A DNA stretch of 64,000 nucleotides. Source: Thalassia testudinum (lineage: Eukaryota > Streptophyta > Magnoliopsida > Alismatales > Hydrocharitaceae). The notes below the pieces were generated by a model. That model was given only the letters and a program-made list of their open reading frames with translations, was not told where the DNA came from and ran no database searches. Position numbers and translations under genes: made by a program. How positions within the stretch are numbered: position 1 is the stretch's first letter; each line of letters opens with the position of its first letter. Location of the stretch: the NCBI GenBank assembly GCA_037157565.1, contig JAZHRO010000062.1, forward strand, positions 2,852,001 through 2,916,000, written 5' to 3'. Shown piece after piece: positions 46,506 to 57,692 of this stretch.

Positions 46506-48287
46506 GTGGGGTGATAAGGAGTCACCTAATTCAGTTCTCTTTCAAGGGTTAGCAACCAATTCAATCAATTTTGGGTGCAGTGATCTACCACACACACACC
46601 CCTACTGAAGAACGGAAGGGAAGAAAGGACAAACAGAAGAGAGGACTCATGTGTGCAACCTAAAAAATCAATGAGGCAAGCTAGCCCTACAAGATACCAT
46701 TAAGACCTAAGCCTTGGAAAGAATGACTAAATTTGTTAGCAATTAAATCGTTCTTCCAAGAACTAATCTGGCCAAGTTGATTGTGGGGGTGTTGAGGAGA
46801 AGGTGCTTCCCTGAAATTGTAGGGCTCCTTTGGACTCCCTAACCATAGTCGTTTGACTTTGCCCCATAGCCTGGACAATGAATTTGTTGTGGGAATTAAG
46901 ATGTAATTACTTCACAAGACCAAACACACCTTCAAGACTAGAAATTCTAGCCTTAGGGCCAACATCTACTCTTTCTTAAATAAGGCTTGAGTTGTCAATG
47001 CACAGGGAATGTGATGGGCCCTTAAGAGGGGGTTGTTACCTTTAATGATCGATTAATGATGTGTGTGCAAATGGGCAAACAACTCAAACAAAGCCTTGAA
47101 AATTTTTGTCAAAGCTTTGAGGATTGTAATCTTGTTTAACCCCTTTTTAGAGATTTCACTATTTAATCTTTTTCAAACAAGGTTCAACTGGCAAACAAAA
47201 GGAGCTTGAAATCAACCCAATTCAATATATTCTCTTTTAATGCATGCCCTTGATGCAATGTAATCTAAGGGGTTCCTTAAGGGATTGTTTCTAGGGTGAA
47301 TGAAGTGAATCAATTTTAGCTTAATGTGAGAGAGGCAACCAATCAAGACAACTATTTCTTCTCAAACCCCTTTCACTAGGAATGAAACAACCAAGGTCTC
47401 AATTAAGTAAGAAAAAGGGTGACTAAGATCAAATAGAACCTAACTGTGCACCTTATAACTTACTACTCCTAAAAAACACCCAAAACGATAAGTTTTTAGA
47501 GTCCTAGATCATGTGAATCAAATCAGAGCTTCACCCACTAACGGGTACTGTTCACCCATCTACAAACGAGCAAGTGACAATTTTTGTTAAGATTTTAGAG
47601 GGTGTTTTGAATATTTGAAATGATTTTTCAATCAAAACAATGCAACCAGCCAAATAAGACCCACTACTGAAATCAGTCCAGAAAGTAATGGATTTCTTGC
47701 TAAAAAATTCTAGAAAAATTACTGGAGCAACTAGACTTGATAAGAAAACACCTAAAATAAATTTTATGTATTTTGGATAACTATGTAGGTGCCAAAAAAT
47801 TTGCAAAGTTGAGAAATATTGGTTTTGTTTTAGTGCATGCCCCTACCGACTCTGAGAATTTTTAAAAATTTTACAGAAAATGTTTCTCAGTGAAATTTAT
47901 CATAGATGAAAGCTAGCTTGAAGGGCTACCTCCAATCTAAATTTCAAAATTTAGGAGGTCAAGATTGCTCTAAGCGAATTTTTGAATGTCAAAGTGCTGC
48001 TGCTGTCCGACCTCAAGAAAAATAGAGATGTGGTGTTAAGAATGTTACACACCACGTCAGTTTTACCCAATTTTTTTATTTAATATTTTAAAATTTTTTT
48101 ATATATTTCAAATATTAAGATTTTTTTATAAAAATGAAAGAGAAGAAGATAGACTTCCCTTTGGTCTTCACTCGGGCTCGTTGTGTGTATAGCGTCTCAA
48201 CCCAATTAGCTTGCAACAAAAAACAAACCTAATGAGACCAAGGCAAAATTAAGCTTTTTCTTTTTTTGCAAAAAGCAGCCTGTTGCC
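46506..48287 (-). mobile_element. Leader of element O
   Basis: Non-coding, homologous to the leader of I (GTCGTTTGAC..CCCCATAGCC block near 46.85 kb) and of H (47.5-48.2 kb). Short ORFs are not supported. Confidence 0.65.
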
Positions 48288-48305
48288 TCCTAGGAAACAG
48301 TGCCA
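48288..48305 (-). other. Primer-binding site of element O
   Basis: Minus-strand TTGGCACTGTTTCCTAGG, three bases from the LTR end; a mutated tRNA-Asp-type site, followed by AGGCAAC. Confidence 0.7.
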
Positions 48306-48308
48306 AAA

Positions 48309-49134
48309 TGATGTTGCGATTTTGATAGCGCAAGAATATGATGTTTCAAAAGCCTTGTCGTTGGAGCTTGTTGCCCCTTAACCACAAATCATTAAAAATA
48401 TAATAAGATCACAAATCGATTTTTTAAGCTGGATTTAGGTGAGTCCCAGTCAATCCTCAAGGAGGCGATTGGCTTGGCTCTTTCACTTGAAATCCAACTT
48501 AACTCATTATATTTTTGTTGTTCTCGCACTTGTAATTTTTTTAGTATTGTAATTACTTACGCAAAAGTGAGAAAGATACAAAACTACACTAAACACTTTT
48601 CCTTTTGGACTTTTGTTTAAGTTAAAGGAAGCGATGAAGATAACGAAAGTATGCTAACACTATTTTTGGACTTTTCTTATTTTGCTCTTTTTTTGTCTTT
48701 TGATTAAGACAGGAAATGACAAGAACCCAAATGCTAAGAACTTGAAATTGAAACTTTCATTGACATGTATATTTACAACACTATGCTACTTGCAACATAA
48801 GAAAACTTGGAGAAAAAAAAGGAACTATCTATTAAAACTCTAATGTTGGCCAAGCTAACTTATACAACTCAACACTAACAAGAGATATAAACAAGTGTTT
48901 ACGTAGCAAGAGAATTGATGGGAATGATGGTAAGGACTGATGTGACATGGTGAGTTCGTTGGTGAATGTTTAGGCAAAGTTGTGGAATCATGAATGGAGT
49001 GGAAGTGAATGTGGTGGTAGTGGTGATGATGGGTGTGAAGTGTGTATTGTGGTGGCAAGGGAGTGCAATGGCTAGCTAGGAAGTGGTGATGAAGATGGTC
49101 GGCCAAGTAGTGATAGAGTTGGTGGTGTAGAGGA
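48309..49134 (-). mobile_element. 5' LTR of element O (truncated)
   Basis: Aligns on the minus strand with the 3' half of LTR H: the CACC-rich stretch (48.95-49.10 kb) and U5 with CGCCTCCTTGAGGATTGACT and GGGACTCACC. The LTR 5' part is missing; copia LTR sequence begins at about 49135. ORF 48855-49163 is compositional. Confidence 0.75.
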
Positions 49135-49233
49135 CTTTGTGTCTTTGTGAGATTGCTTTTCATGTGATTGATTTACATTTCCACATTATATTTTCATATC
49201 AAGCAAATCTCACCCCCTCTGTTAAAACCTACA
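49135..49233 (+). mobile_element. 5' LTR remnant of copia element S
   Basis: Only the last 100 bp of a SIRE-type LTR remain: CTTTGTGAGATTG, AAATCTCACCCCCTC and the CCTACA end, matching the end of the solo LTR at 19.47-19.57 kb. Confidence 0.8.
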
Positions 49234-49235
49234 AT

Positions 49236-49250
49236 TAGTATCAGAGTAGG
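49236..49250 (+). other. Primer-binding site of element S
   Basis: TAGTATCAGAGTAGG, two bases after the LTR end, is the Met-initiator-tRNA site (TGGTATCAGAGC) of Ty1/copia elements with changes. Confidence 0.85.
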
Positions 49251-49276
49251 TCTCGCATTATCAGCATAACACACCG

Positions 49277-50850
49277 GTGAAGATCCAAGTATGGAGGGGA
49301 GGTTGTTCGCAACAAGACCATCCGAGGGGCAGTCTACTCCCGTCCACCATTCTTCGACAAGAGCAACTATGGCTATTGAAAGTTGAGGATGAAGATGTAG
49401 CTTCAAGCCAACGACTTCACTATATGGGCAAGATGCGAAAAGCCCTACGAAGTCTCGGCGAGACCCGAAGGAGGCTACTCGCAGCAGCAAACTTGTGAGC
49501 TTTCCCTCAACGTGAAAGTAATGAATGCGTTGTGCTGCGCATTAAGCCCGGAGGTGTTCAACAGGATCTTGCAGTGCACGACCGCATACGAAATTTCATG
49601 CACTCTCAAGGTAACTCACAAAGGGGCCTCAAAGGTAAAAACTTCTAAAATCAATATTTTATCTGAAGAGTTTGAATCTTTTTGTATGAAAGCTAATGAA
49701 TCTTTAAGTGAGATGTACACTAGGTTCACTCTTATAGTGAACAACCTTAAGTCTCTAGGGAAGACCTTTATCAAGGAAGAGCACCAAGCGAAGCTTCTTC
49801 ATTCCCTTGGACCGGAGTGGGAATAAATAGTCACTGTCATCGAAGAGGCTAATAAAGTTGAGGAGCTCAACATGGAGGATCTCTTAGAAAATCTCATGGT
49901 CTATGAGACAAAGTTGAAGTAAAAGAGGAAGGATATACCGAAACCAAAGTTAAGAGCCTTGCCTTCAAAGTCGCGTCTGACAGCGAGGTTAGTTCCAACG
50001 ATGAGGACCTTAGGATTTTACTTAAAAAAATTTCTAAGTTTTGCAGGGCCTCAAACAAGGAGAAGGAGAAGAAGGAGAAGGAGAAGGAAAGTCCAACTCG
50101 TTGCTATCATTGCAACAAAGAGGGACATATTAGACCTGAATGCCCTCTTCTAAAGAAAGGGAAGAAGGAGAAGAAGGAAAAGAAATACAAGAAGAAAGCA
50201 TTCCAAGCCACTTGGGATGATTCAACCTCAGAAGAAGAATCCAAGAAAGAAACAAAGAACGAAATCGCTTGCATGGGCTTCATGACATTAGCGGATCTTA
50301 GTGACAACAACTTCGACGACAAAGAGGTAAATTCTTTTACCAATTTAGAATTACAAGAACCACTATAAGAGCTTTATGAAATTAGTAAGTCATTAAAAGT
50401 AGAAAACAAAAATATCAAAAAGAATCTCAGTTTTCTTAAATCTAAAAAAAAAAGGCTAGAGACTTAGATTAAGGATCTAGAAATTAGTTCTAGTTCAAAC
50501 ATTTCTAAAAAGAATAAATTGTTGTTAGAGAATCATAGCCTAATCTTTGAAAATAGTAATTTGCTTGAGGAAAATACTATCATAAAAATAGAAATTTCTT
50601 ATTTAAAAATCAATATGCATGTTATAGAGAAAGAGCTTACATGTCTTAGGGAAAATTCTAATAATTTGATAAGAAGATTAGATAATTTTTCTAATGAAAA
50701 AGATAACTCTAGACAAAAAGTTGAGAAAGGATCTCCATCACGGAGACCCACTAACAAGTCCAGATCCAAATCAACTTGGATACCAAAAAGAGAACTCGGA
50801 TCTTCTTTTGTAGGTTTCAAAGGAGATTACAATATGAAAGATTAGACCTA
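49277..50850 (+). pseudogene. SIRE/Maximus-type copia gag
   Basis: Overlapping frames give a recognisable copia Gag: N-terminal RPPFFDKSNYGY; UBN2-type capsid part at 49512-49826 (ESLSEMYTRFTLIVNNLKSLG); a DSEVSSNDED acidic block; Lys/Glu-rich linker; zinc knuckle CYHCNKEGHIRPEC (C-x2-C-x4-H-x4-C, about 50104-50145) for RNA binding; then a long charged, probably coiled-coil region to 50845 (ENHSLIFENSNLLEEN; RENSNNLIRRL) ending KSTWIPKRELG. Frameshifts occur near 49500 and 49920-49960, with stops at 49825, 50368 and 50467. Capsid and knuckle residues are well preserved. Confidence 0.85.
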
Positions 50851-51380
50851 TAAGCTCAAGAATGGTCAACTCAAATTGGGAGGACCAAAGAGTAGACCAA
50901 GGAAGAAGACAAGAAGACCGACGAGATGACCGGTGGGTGTTCAAACCGGCTTGCATCAACCATTTGATTGGAGACCAACACCGATGCCCAGACCTCTAAA
51001 ATTCGGATGGAAACCCCATCACTTTTGGAATCCACCACAAGGGCCATTTTATTGGCAATAGTAAGTGAGGTAAAACCTTTACCCTAATTCTTTTATATAG
51101 ATAGCACATAGATAGGGGGAGATAAAAAAATTTATATGCTATATGTCCATCATTAACGGGGAGAAAGTTAAGCATTTCTTATATGTTTAGACTCTTTTAA
51201 AAAAATGAGAAAATTTTCCTTCAACTAAAAATGGGGAGATTTTTTCCATTATAAAGAGGGAGTTAATGGATGAAATGAATAGCTATCTTGTTATGACAAA
51301 AGAGGGAGAATGCTGTTCTTGTTTTATTATGTCAAAAAGGGGAGATAACCCAAATTAGAAGACCGTGTATTAAAAGGGAG
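50851..51380 (+). mobile_element. Pol-less junction and 3' region of element S
   Basis: After gag, where the protease should begin, the sequence goes directly to a short Pro/His/Trp-rich stretch (about 50940-51060) and to GTCAAAAAGGGGAGA-type repeats seen in SIRE 3' regions (51290-51350). Protease, integrase and RT are absent, so an internal deletion removed pol or the element was never autonomous. Confidence 0.65.
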
Positions 51381-53944
51381 TGATGGAAACACCATCATGA
51401 GACATAACTAGCTCAATTTGGTCTTATAAAGTCAATAAAAGCTCCTACATATCAGTCAGAAGGTCTCTTGAACAAGATGAATTGTTTTGAGAAGAAAAGA
51501 TGAAAATAGGGTTATTTCTGTAATTTTACCATCTTATCACAAATACAGAATAACCATGGGGTATGCCAGGGGCTTACTAAAGGTCATTTAGTCATTAATG
51601 CCTAATAAGTGGGTCCATGCAGATAGAAACGGGTTTTCATGCATTTCAAGAATTAATAGACATCTAAAACCCTAAAAACAGACCTGCTTAATTAACTGAG
51701 GTTCTGGTCAAGATAAAATTCACATAAACCCACTAAAATTCATATAAAAATATTCTCTAGGGTTTAGCATCTTTGAATTAACCATCAGAACCCGTTTTGA
51801 TCTAAAACAAAGTCACAGACAGACTATTGCTCTAATTTAGGTTTTTACATAAATTACCTAGTCAAACGAGGTCAAAACTAAAATCCAACTTCACCATTGG
51901 ATTCCTTGGGTTCAAATTAGGTTTGTATCAAAATTTGAGCCCAATCTGAGATTATTCCACCTAGTTTGCATTTTAATCCAAGTCTGACTCTTATTCTCTC
52001 AAATAACCCCTTAGCTTTTGAAATTTTTACAAAAACCCCCAAACTTCTTTGTCTTCTTCAAAAAAATGCCCCTTTCGCCATTACTGTGTGAACCCAAAAA
52101 CCAATGACCTTCAATCAAGAGATTCTCCTTGATTTCACGACGAAATCTTTCCAAATTTGGAAGGAAGATTCTTGAGGAGTTGCTCTTCAATCTGAGATAG
52201 GTCTTGCCTTCCAAATCTCGTCCAAGAGTTCATGCGAACTCTTGGAAATCCTAAACCTATTCCGTGATTTTTGAGCTTTCAAAGCTTGGTTTCCAAGCTT
52301 TGAAGCTTGCTCTTTGGCCTATAAAAGACCTCCTCAGCATTCCTTCTTCCTTCAACAACTTTTTAGGCCCAAGTCCTCTTCTCTTCTCCCTCTCCGGCCT
52401 GCTCCAATGTTTGCTCTAGCAACCTTCTTCCTCTGCCTTCTTCACCCCCCACCACATACAATAGGCGATGGGATCGTCTTCCTTAAGTTCTTCCGTGCCT
52501 TGCAATACCATCAGGCGTCTCCGTCCTCCGTCGTCCTCGCCGATCTCCTTCACCAAAGCCTTCTCCTTCTCCGGTGTCAGCCTACCACAACCGGCGTTTC
52601 CTCTGCCTTCTCTTCGTCCACTAGGCACTCCATTCGACTCATCATCTACTGATTCCCTCCACACTTTCAAACTTCGGCTTCGACCTCCAACTCGCCTGCT
52701 CCGTCATCATCTCCCCCGTCTCCGGCATACCTCCGGTCACCTCGACAGCTCGCTACACTCCACCAAATCGACCGTCGCCACTCCCAAAAGCTTCACCTTG
52801 TAAACGTGAACAAACCCCTCAAGAAATTGAGGGGTTTTTTTGCTCTAATCACCTATCGAACACCACCATCATCACGTTCACAGTCCGCCGCCGTTCGACC
52901 TCCTCACTCACTCACGTGCACCACCAAGACCACCATCATGTTCGCCATCCTCAAGTAATCCTCCTGAGCATATTTAACATGGTCGAGAGGCCGTTTTCTG
53001 CTTTTCAGGTAATCGGCGGACCTCCGCTGCCGCCTCCAAGTTCTCCGATGTTAGCTGTAGTCCTCCGACAGCAACCCATCCAGATTCCACCTCCAGGTGT
53101 TGCGGCTGACTCCCAAGAAGAGCTCCAGTCATTCAATTGGACTCCATACCTCCTCGACCTTAATCAGAAGCGACTTCAGCTGCTGCCACATTGCCACGAA
53201 GCCGCGTGGGATAGTCCCACCTTGTAGACAGAAGAAGCCCCAACCGCACCTAAGTTGATTTTCTGATATCGACTGTTCGCCTCAGCACGCACAGGGGGTG
53301 AGGTCCCCTCCCACGCACGCGCAAACGCACCCCTCGCCTGCGGTCACGCCATGCAGGTCTGGCCAGGATCCGTTTACTCACTTACTTATTGGATTAGGTG
53401 GGCGTGAAGAGAAAAAGAGAGAGGGGGGGTTTTTCTTCAGTGAACCCCTCTCAACACTTGGTCTCTGCGAGGCAACCGTGCCTCTGTGCCGCACCTTCTC
53501 TTGAGGAGAGATGAAAGGAAGAAAAAGAGTGCCCTCTTAGCACTGTAGCAAAGAAGAGTTTAAGTCGTCTGATTGAAAGCTCCATCATCTGATCTATCTG
53601 ACACAGTGCACTATGCACTTGGCTTGCATGGATTAAATTTAGTTGATACTGTTGAGATATTTACTATTATTGTAATTAGAGTAATTAGTGATTCAAATCA
53701 CCATTTTACCCTAATCTTTTTGCATTATTGACATTTGCTATTATCTATACATTATTATTGCTTGAATTTCTCATTAAATATTGTTATCTTGTGTTTAAAT
53801 TGTGATCTTGAGATTAATTGCAACACTTGCTCCCTGTGTTCGACCTCGGATGTATATTCGAGTTATAAATTATATTTGTTCACGTGCTATTTTCAGCTAT
53901 ATTGCAACGAAGTGATTTTTAAACCCCGATTTAGCACGCAAACA
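51381..53944 (+). mobile_element. Solo LTR (family C) inserted in element S
   Basis: About 2564 bp. Starts TGATGGAAACACCATCA and ends at a GCAAACA equivalent to the end of the LTR at 5944-8639. Flanks GGGAG (51376-51380) and GGGGG (53945-53949) differ at one base. TATA box at 52319-52327; GTGGGA hairpin at 53206-53220; GTGAGGTCCCC block at about 53295; U5 TTGCTCCCTGTGTTCGACCT at 53827-53846. ORFs at 52314-53227 are in the GC-rich leader part and have no domain. Confidence 0.85.
52319..52327 (+). promoter_or_regulatory. TATA box of solo LTR 51381-53944
   Basis: CTATAAAAG, 938 bp from the LTR start. Confidence 0.7.
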
Positions 53945-54056
53945 GGGGGTATAGGATAAATGATTAAAATTAATTAAACATTTTTTATAATGTCAAAAAG
54001 GGGGAGAAATTTTTTATTATTATATATGATTTTGTCATTATCAAAAAAGAAGAGAT
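53945..54056 (+). mobile_element. 3' end of element S internal region, polypurine tract
   Basis: AT-rich DNA with GTCAAAAAGGGGGAGA and, next to the LTR, TCAAAAAAGAAGAGATT, the plus-strand priming tract of a SIRE-type element. Confidence 0.7.
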
Positions 54057-54658
54057 TTTTGGTGTAAAGCCACCACGATCGTTAATTTTGATGATAACAA
54101 AACACTTATTATTTAACATTTTTATTTCAGTTTGAATTTCCAGGAATAATGCAAATGGATGCAAGTGTGAAGGAGCTCAAGCTCGCATCCACGATGGATT
54201 GAAGGAGCTTGATAGAGGAGAAGAGAAGATGAAGCCTCGCGTGGAGCGGGAGCTTAAAGATGAAGAATAGGATAGAAAGTCTATTTTGTTCTTGTATTAT
54301 GTACTTTGATATATTCTTTGCTCGTTTATTTCCTTAGATTCATGTAAAGATCCCAAAGTACCATACCTTCTTCCTAGAAACACTATTCCTTCACTAGGAT
54401 ACTTAGACAATCTTAGAAATCACTTAGAAAATCAAAATAAGCATCAGTCAACCCAATCAGACGTCTAACATGATCATCAGATGTCTGATTATGGTCTTTA
54501 AGGTGTCTAATAGTTTGTACAGACATCCAAACGCTTACGCTGGATTTAGTGTTCTCTGATCATTACCTTTAGACGTCCAACCCATAGTCCAGACTTCTTA
54601 GAAGACGTCTGATGACCTTGCCAGACGTCCAATAAGAGGACCGTTAGCCTGTCAGAAC
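54057..54658 (+). mobile_element. 3' LTR of element S, left part
   Basis: Starts TTTTGGTGTAAAGCCACCAC, a mutated form of the TGTTGGTGC..GCACCAC start, then follows the solo LTR at 17888 through the motif array (about eight AGACGTCT variants at 54459-54630). It is interrupted at 54659 by element E and resumes at 63214. Confidence 0.85.
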
Positions 54659-54663
54659 ATTAT
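54659..54663. repeat. Target-site duplication ATTAT (left)
   Basis: Identical to 63209-63213, flanking element E. Confidence 0.9.
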
Positions 54664-55114
54664 TGATTGCACAGCAATCATGCAACCTAAATCACCTGAA
54701 TTAAGGTAGATTCTAGCATAACATAGGAATAATGCATTCATAGGCATCGTAATTTGCACAATAGTTAGTTTATTAGTCATATAGATAATATCGTCACTTT
54801 ATGACCAAAAAGAGAGATGATTTTAATCACAGATGATTCAAAGCTATGGATGTCAAATCAGACCGAACAGATCTGATCAGAACGACGACGGGAGTCCAAC
54901 GGTTCCAAAATCGTCTCGATCAGACAACCAGAGCATCGTGTGCAGTCCATAGAAGAATGGAGATCATGGAGCCAAAGGACAAAGATCCAAGCCTCAAATG
55001 AAGAATCCAACCACACAGATGGAACCGGATCGACGATCGCAGTACAATGATGCAAAAATCAACTCGTTCGGAGCTCTACAGCACCAGATACAAAGAAAAG
55101 AAGCTGGACGGCCA

Positions 55115-55138
55115 TGATGGCACCACGTGGTGCCATCA
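55115..55138. promoter_or_regulatory. 24-bp perfect palindrome with G-box
   Basis: Half-site TGATGGCACCAC followed by its exact reverse complement, so the centre is CACGTG, a bZIP/bHLH target in plants. In the 3' LTR (62039-62062) three positions of the left half differ and the G-box is lost. Confidence 0.8.
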
Positions 55139-55286
55139 CAGCCGCTCCCTCACCACTGCCCCATCTAGGAAGGCCGCACCACACGCTATGGGTAGTTGGA
55201 TCTTCATCCAACGGCCACGAGCGCACCACATCGCCTGCTCAGACTAGATAAACATAAATACAAACAAACAAGTATATATAACAAAA

Positions 55287-55355
55287 GGCTTGCTAGCACA
55301 TTGGCTCGCGCGCGGGTGCAAGCGCAGGTTGCAGGTTCGAGCCTTGCTTTGCACA
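55287..55355 (+). other. tRNA-like cassette (A and B box) in the LTR
   Basis: TAGCACATTGG (55294-55304) fits the RNA polymerase III A-box consensus TRGYNNANNNG, and GGTTCGAGCC (55334-55343) fits the B box. The 3' LTR keeps both (62219-62229 and 62262-62270). No cloverleaf was folded. It could be a tRNA-derived insertion or a chance match. Confidence 0.5.
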
Positions 55356-55735
55356 AAATTAAAGCAGGTGCGCACGAGTGCAATTGCGCAAGCAAAGCGT
55401 GTAGCGGGTACGCATGATCTCACGTGGTTGCTTCGACGTTAAGGTAGCAGCACTCGTTACGATCGGACGGATGACGTCGAGATGGGTTTTGAAGGCAAGC
55501 GGTGGGCGAAGAAGATAAGCACGCATGTGAAGAGGAATTAGAGTCGGGCAATTGAAGATCGACGACACAGCGGCTACCACGTGTTGCCACCAAGTTGAAT
55601 CTGAGCATTTTAGGCGTAAATGAAGGTATTTTGAGGCCAAATCAAAGTCGTTGATCTCCCAATCAACGGATCTGATCAAATAAGAGTTGTTGGATGGCTT
55701 TAAGGCCAAAATACCATTTTTGCTCTCCATCAAAA

Positions 55736-55744
55736 CTATAAAAG
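55736..55744 (+). promoter_or_regulatory. TATA box of element E 5' LTR
   Basis: CTATAAAAG; same in the 3' LTR at 62664-62672. Confidence 0.75.
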
Positions 55745-56235
55745 AAGACCCAGGGCCTCCCAGTTGAAGGCATCAACTAAGAATCTCTCTCCCATCAACT
55801 CTAGATCCCTTCTACCGTCTTCTTTGCAATTCTCTGTCCCTCTGCAACTTCATCCTGGCGCTCTAGATTTGAGGTGCTACCGCACCTCGCACAAGCATCC
55901 TGCAAGCAGCGTCGTCTCTCTGCACTTTCTATCTCTCCCTCTCGTTCTGTCTATCTGCTCTCTTTCTCTTTAGCATAGTACTTTCTACTTTGAAAACTAT
56001 TTATGAATGCAATAAAATTCTGATATTCTGAATGCTTGACATTTACTCTTTATATATATATACATATATAAATACCTGTTAGAACTAGTTTTCTTAAAAG
56101 CTTCCGTTAAAAATCAAGATTGCCCCTTGCGAATGACCCGATACTCACCGGAGTTTTATAAATTTATTTGTCGACGTGTTTTCACGCTATACTACAACTG
56201 AATAATCTTTTAAAACGTGAATTACGCGTCGGACA

Positions 56236-57692
56236 AGTTGGCGCCATTGCCAGGGAGGCAACGAAAATTTTTTAAGCTTTTCGGTGCGTATTTGAGACTT
56301 CTCACTCACTACATTTTTCATTGATTTCATGTGTGCAGGAAACGAAGAAATCTGAATCAAACACGACAATGGAAAAAGTGCAAGTTTGAATCTCAGGTAA
56401 GTACCCGTAGGTTAGATTAGTTAGATTTAGAAAGTTTAGGATTTGCTTGAACCATAGAATTAGTTAGAATTTGCTTGTTTGAAAAAAAAATTCTCTTGAT
56501 TTTCAGGCTGAAATAAAGTTTTATCTTAAAAATTCAATTCCCAAAGATCTGCATGTCCAAAAATTCTCAAATTTTTATTGGACGTAGATTTCAAAGTCAT
56601 GAACAACATCTCCAAAATTCACTCAAATCGGAGTTACAAAAAATTTGTAAAAATTCATACACTAGTCTATTATCAATTCGATTATTGTTCCTGATTTTTC
56701 GGAGTTCAAAATATTATAAGAATTTTTGTAGAACTTCGATTGAAGTAAAATTTATGGCACCGAATTTATGAGAAAGTCAAAAATTTTATCAAAATCTGAG
56801 AAAAATATTTCTTGCTAGTTTGATTGCATGAATTATCTAATCACGAACTAAGGGTCAAAATGGACTGCAAAACCCCCAGTACAGTTCAAATCTAAAAAAA
56901 ATAGAAAACGTGTATTAAAATTCTTGAAAAAATATTCTGTGAGTGCCTAGTTAGTGGTGCAATAAGGACCAATTGATTTCATTGCTTGGGTCGCACCACT
57001 CATCATTTTTGGATCTGAAAGAATCATTTAGAACTATCTGTGCTTAGGGTTTCACGCTAAGGATAGAGCACACCTGCATTGCCATACTCAAAGGAAATCT
57101 ATCAAACAAATTGAGATTTGAAAAACACTTTGTGTGCCTCATCAGAACCTTGGTTGAAAATATTTAATCAAGTAAACCCTAAAACATGCTAACACAAGCA
57201 TTTGAATCTTAAAAGATACTTCATTATAAAAATTTGCTTGTGAACCCTTTATCTGTGCACTTCACATCTTTTAAATCAACTTTAAGGGAAAACACCCCCC
57301 TAACACCCATCATATTCCAAAAACACATCAAACCCAAACCTAAAATTGAGTAGACGTGCCCTAAGCAAGACTAATAGACTTGGGGACTTGAAACTAGATT
57401 GAACTAAGGTCAAGGCCTTGTCTACTTGGACCCACTAGTGACAAGAAAGGTTGATGTCGTAACCGCGTTAACCTTTAGTGGTGTCCAGCCATGCAGGGTG
57501 TCCTAAGGGTTCCCACCCTTCTGGCCAGCCAAGTAATTCAAGGGTTGATCTAATCCAGTCGTGTTTTAGGGAACCAGGATTAGGTCTATTTAGGGTTGGC
57601 ACTCTAAGGACTAGTTTGATTACTTGTATTGAAAGGGTGGGGTATTTTCTCATCTGTCTTCTCTCTCTCATCTATTAACTTTCTTCTGGTAC
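56236..57692 (+). mobile_element. Leader of element E
   Basis: AT-rich, non-coding. A 58-nt block (56339-56396) is bracketed by an acceptor-like TTTCATGTGTGCAG and a strong donor-like CAG/GTAAGT. ORFs such as 56553-56771 show no features. Confidence 0.7.
56239..56256 (+). other. Primer-binding site of element E
   Basis: TGGCGCCATTGCCAGGGA, three bases after the LTR end; tRNA-Asp type. Confidence 0.85.

Larger units (their letters stand above)
54664..56235 (+). mobile_element. 5' LTR of element E
   Basis: 1572 bp. Starts TGATTGC ACA GCAATCA (7-bp stem, 3-nt loop) and ends GTCGGACA. Contains a 24-bp G-box palindrome, a tRNA-like cassette and a TATA box, then U5 with a GACCCGATACTCACC phrase. 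ORFs inside are not genes; versions of them recur in the 3' LTR. Confidence 0.95.

Noticed and set aside
52834..52850. Terminator-like AAATTGAGGGGTTTTTTT in LTR 51381-53944
   Set aside because: Resembles a bacterial terminator tail by chance; this is plant DNA and the stem is weak.
55287..55355. A functional tRNA gene
   Set aside because: A and B box matches only; no acceptor stem or anticodon could be confirmed by eye, so reported as tRNA-like.
55196..55733. ORFs on both strands near 55.2-55.7 kb
   Set aside because: Within the element E LTR; the copies at 62.0-62.7 kb differ in frame and length.
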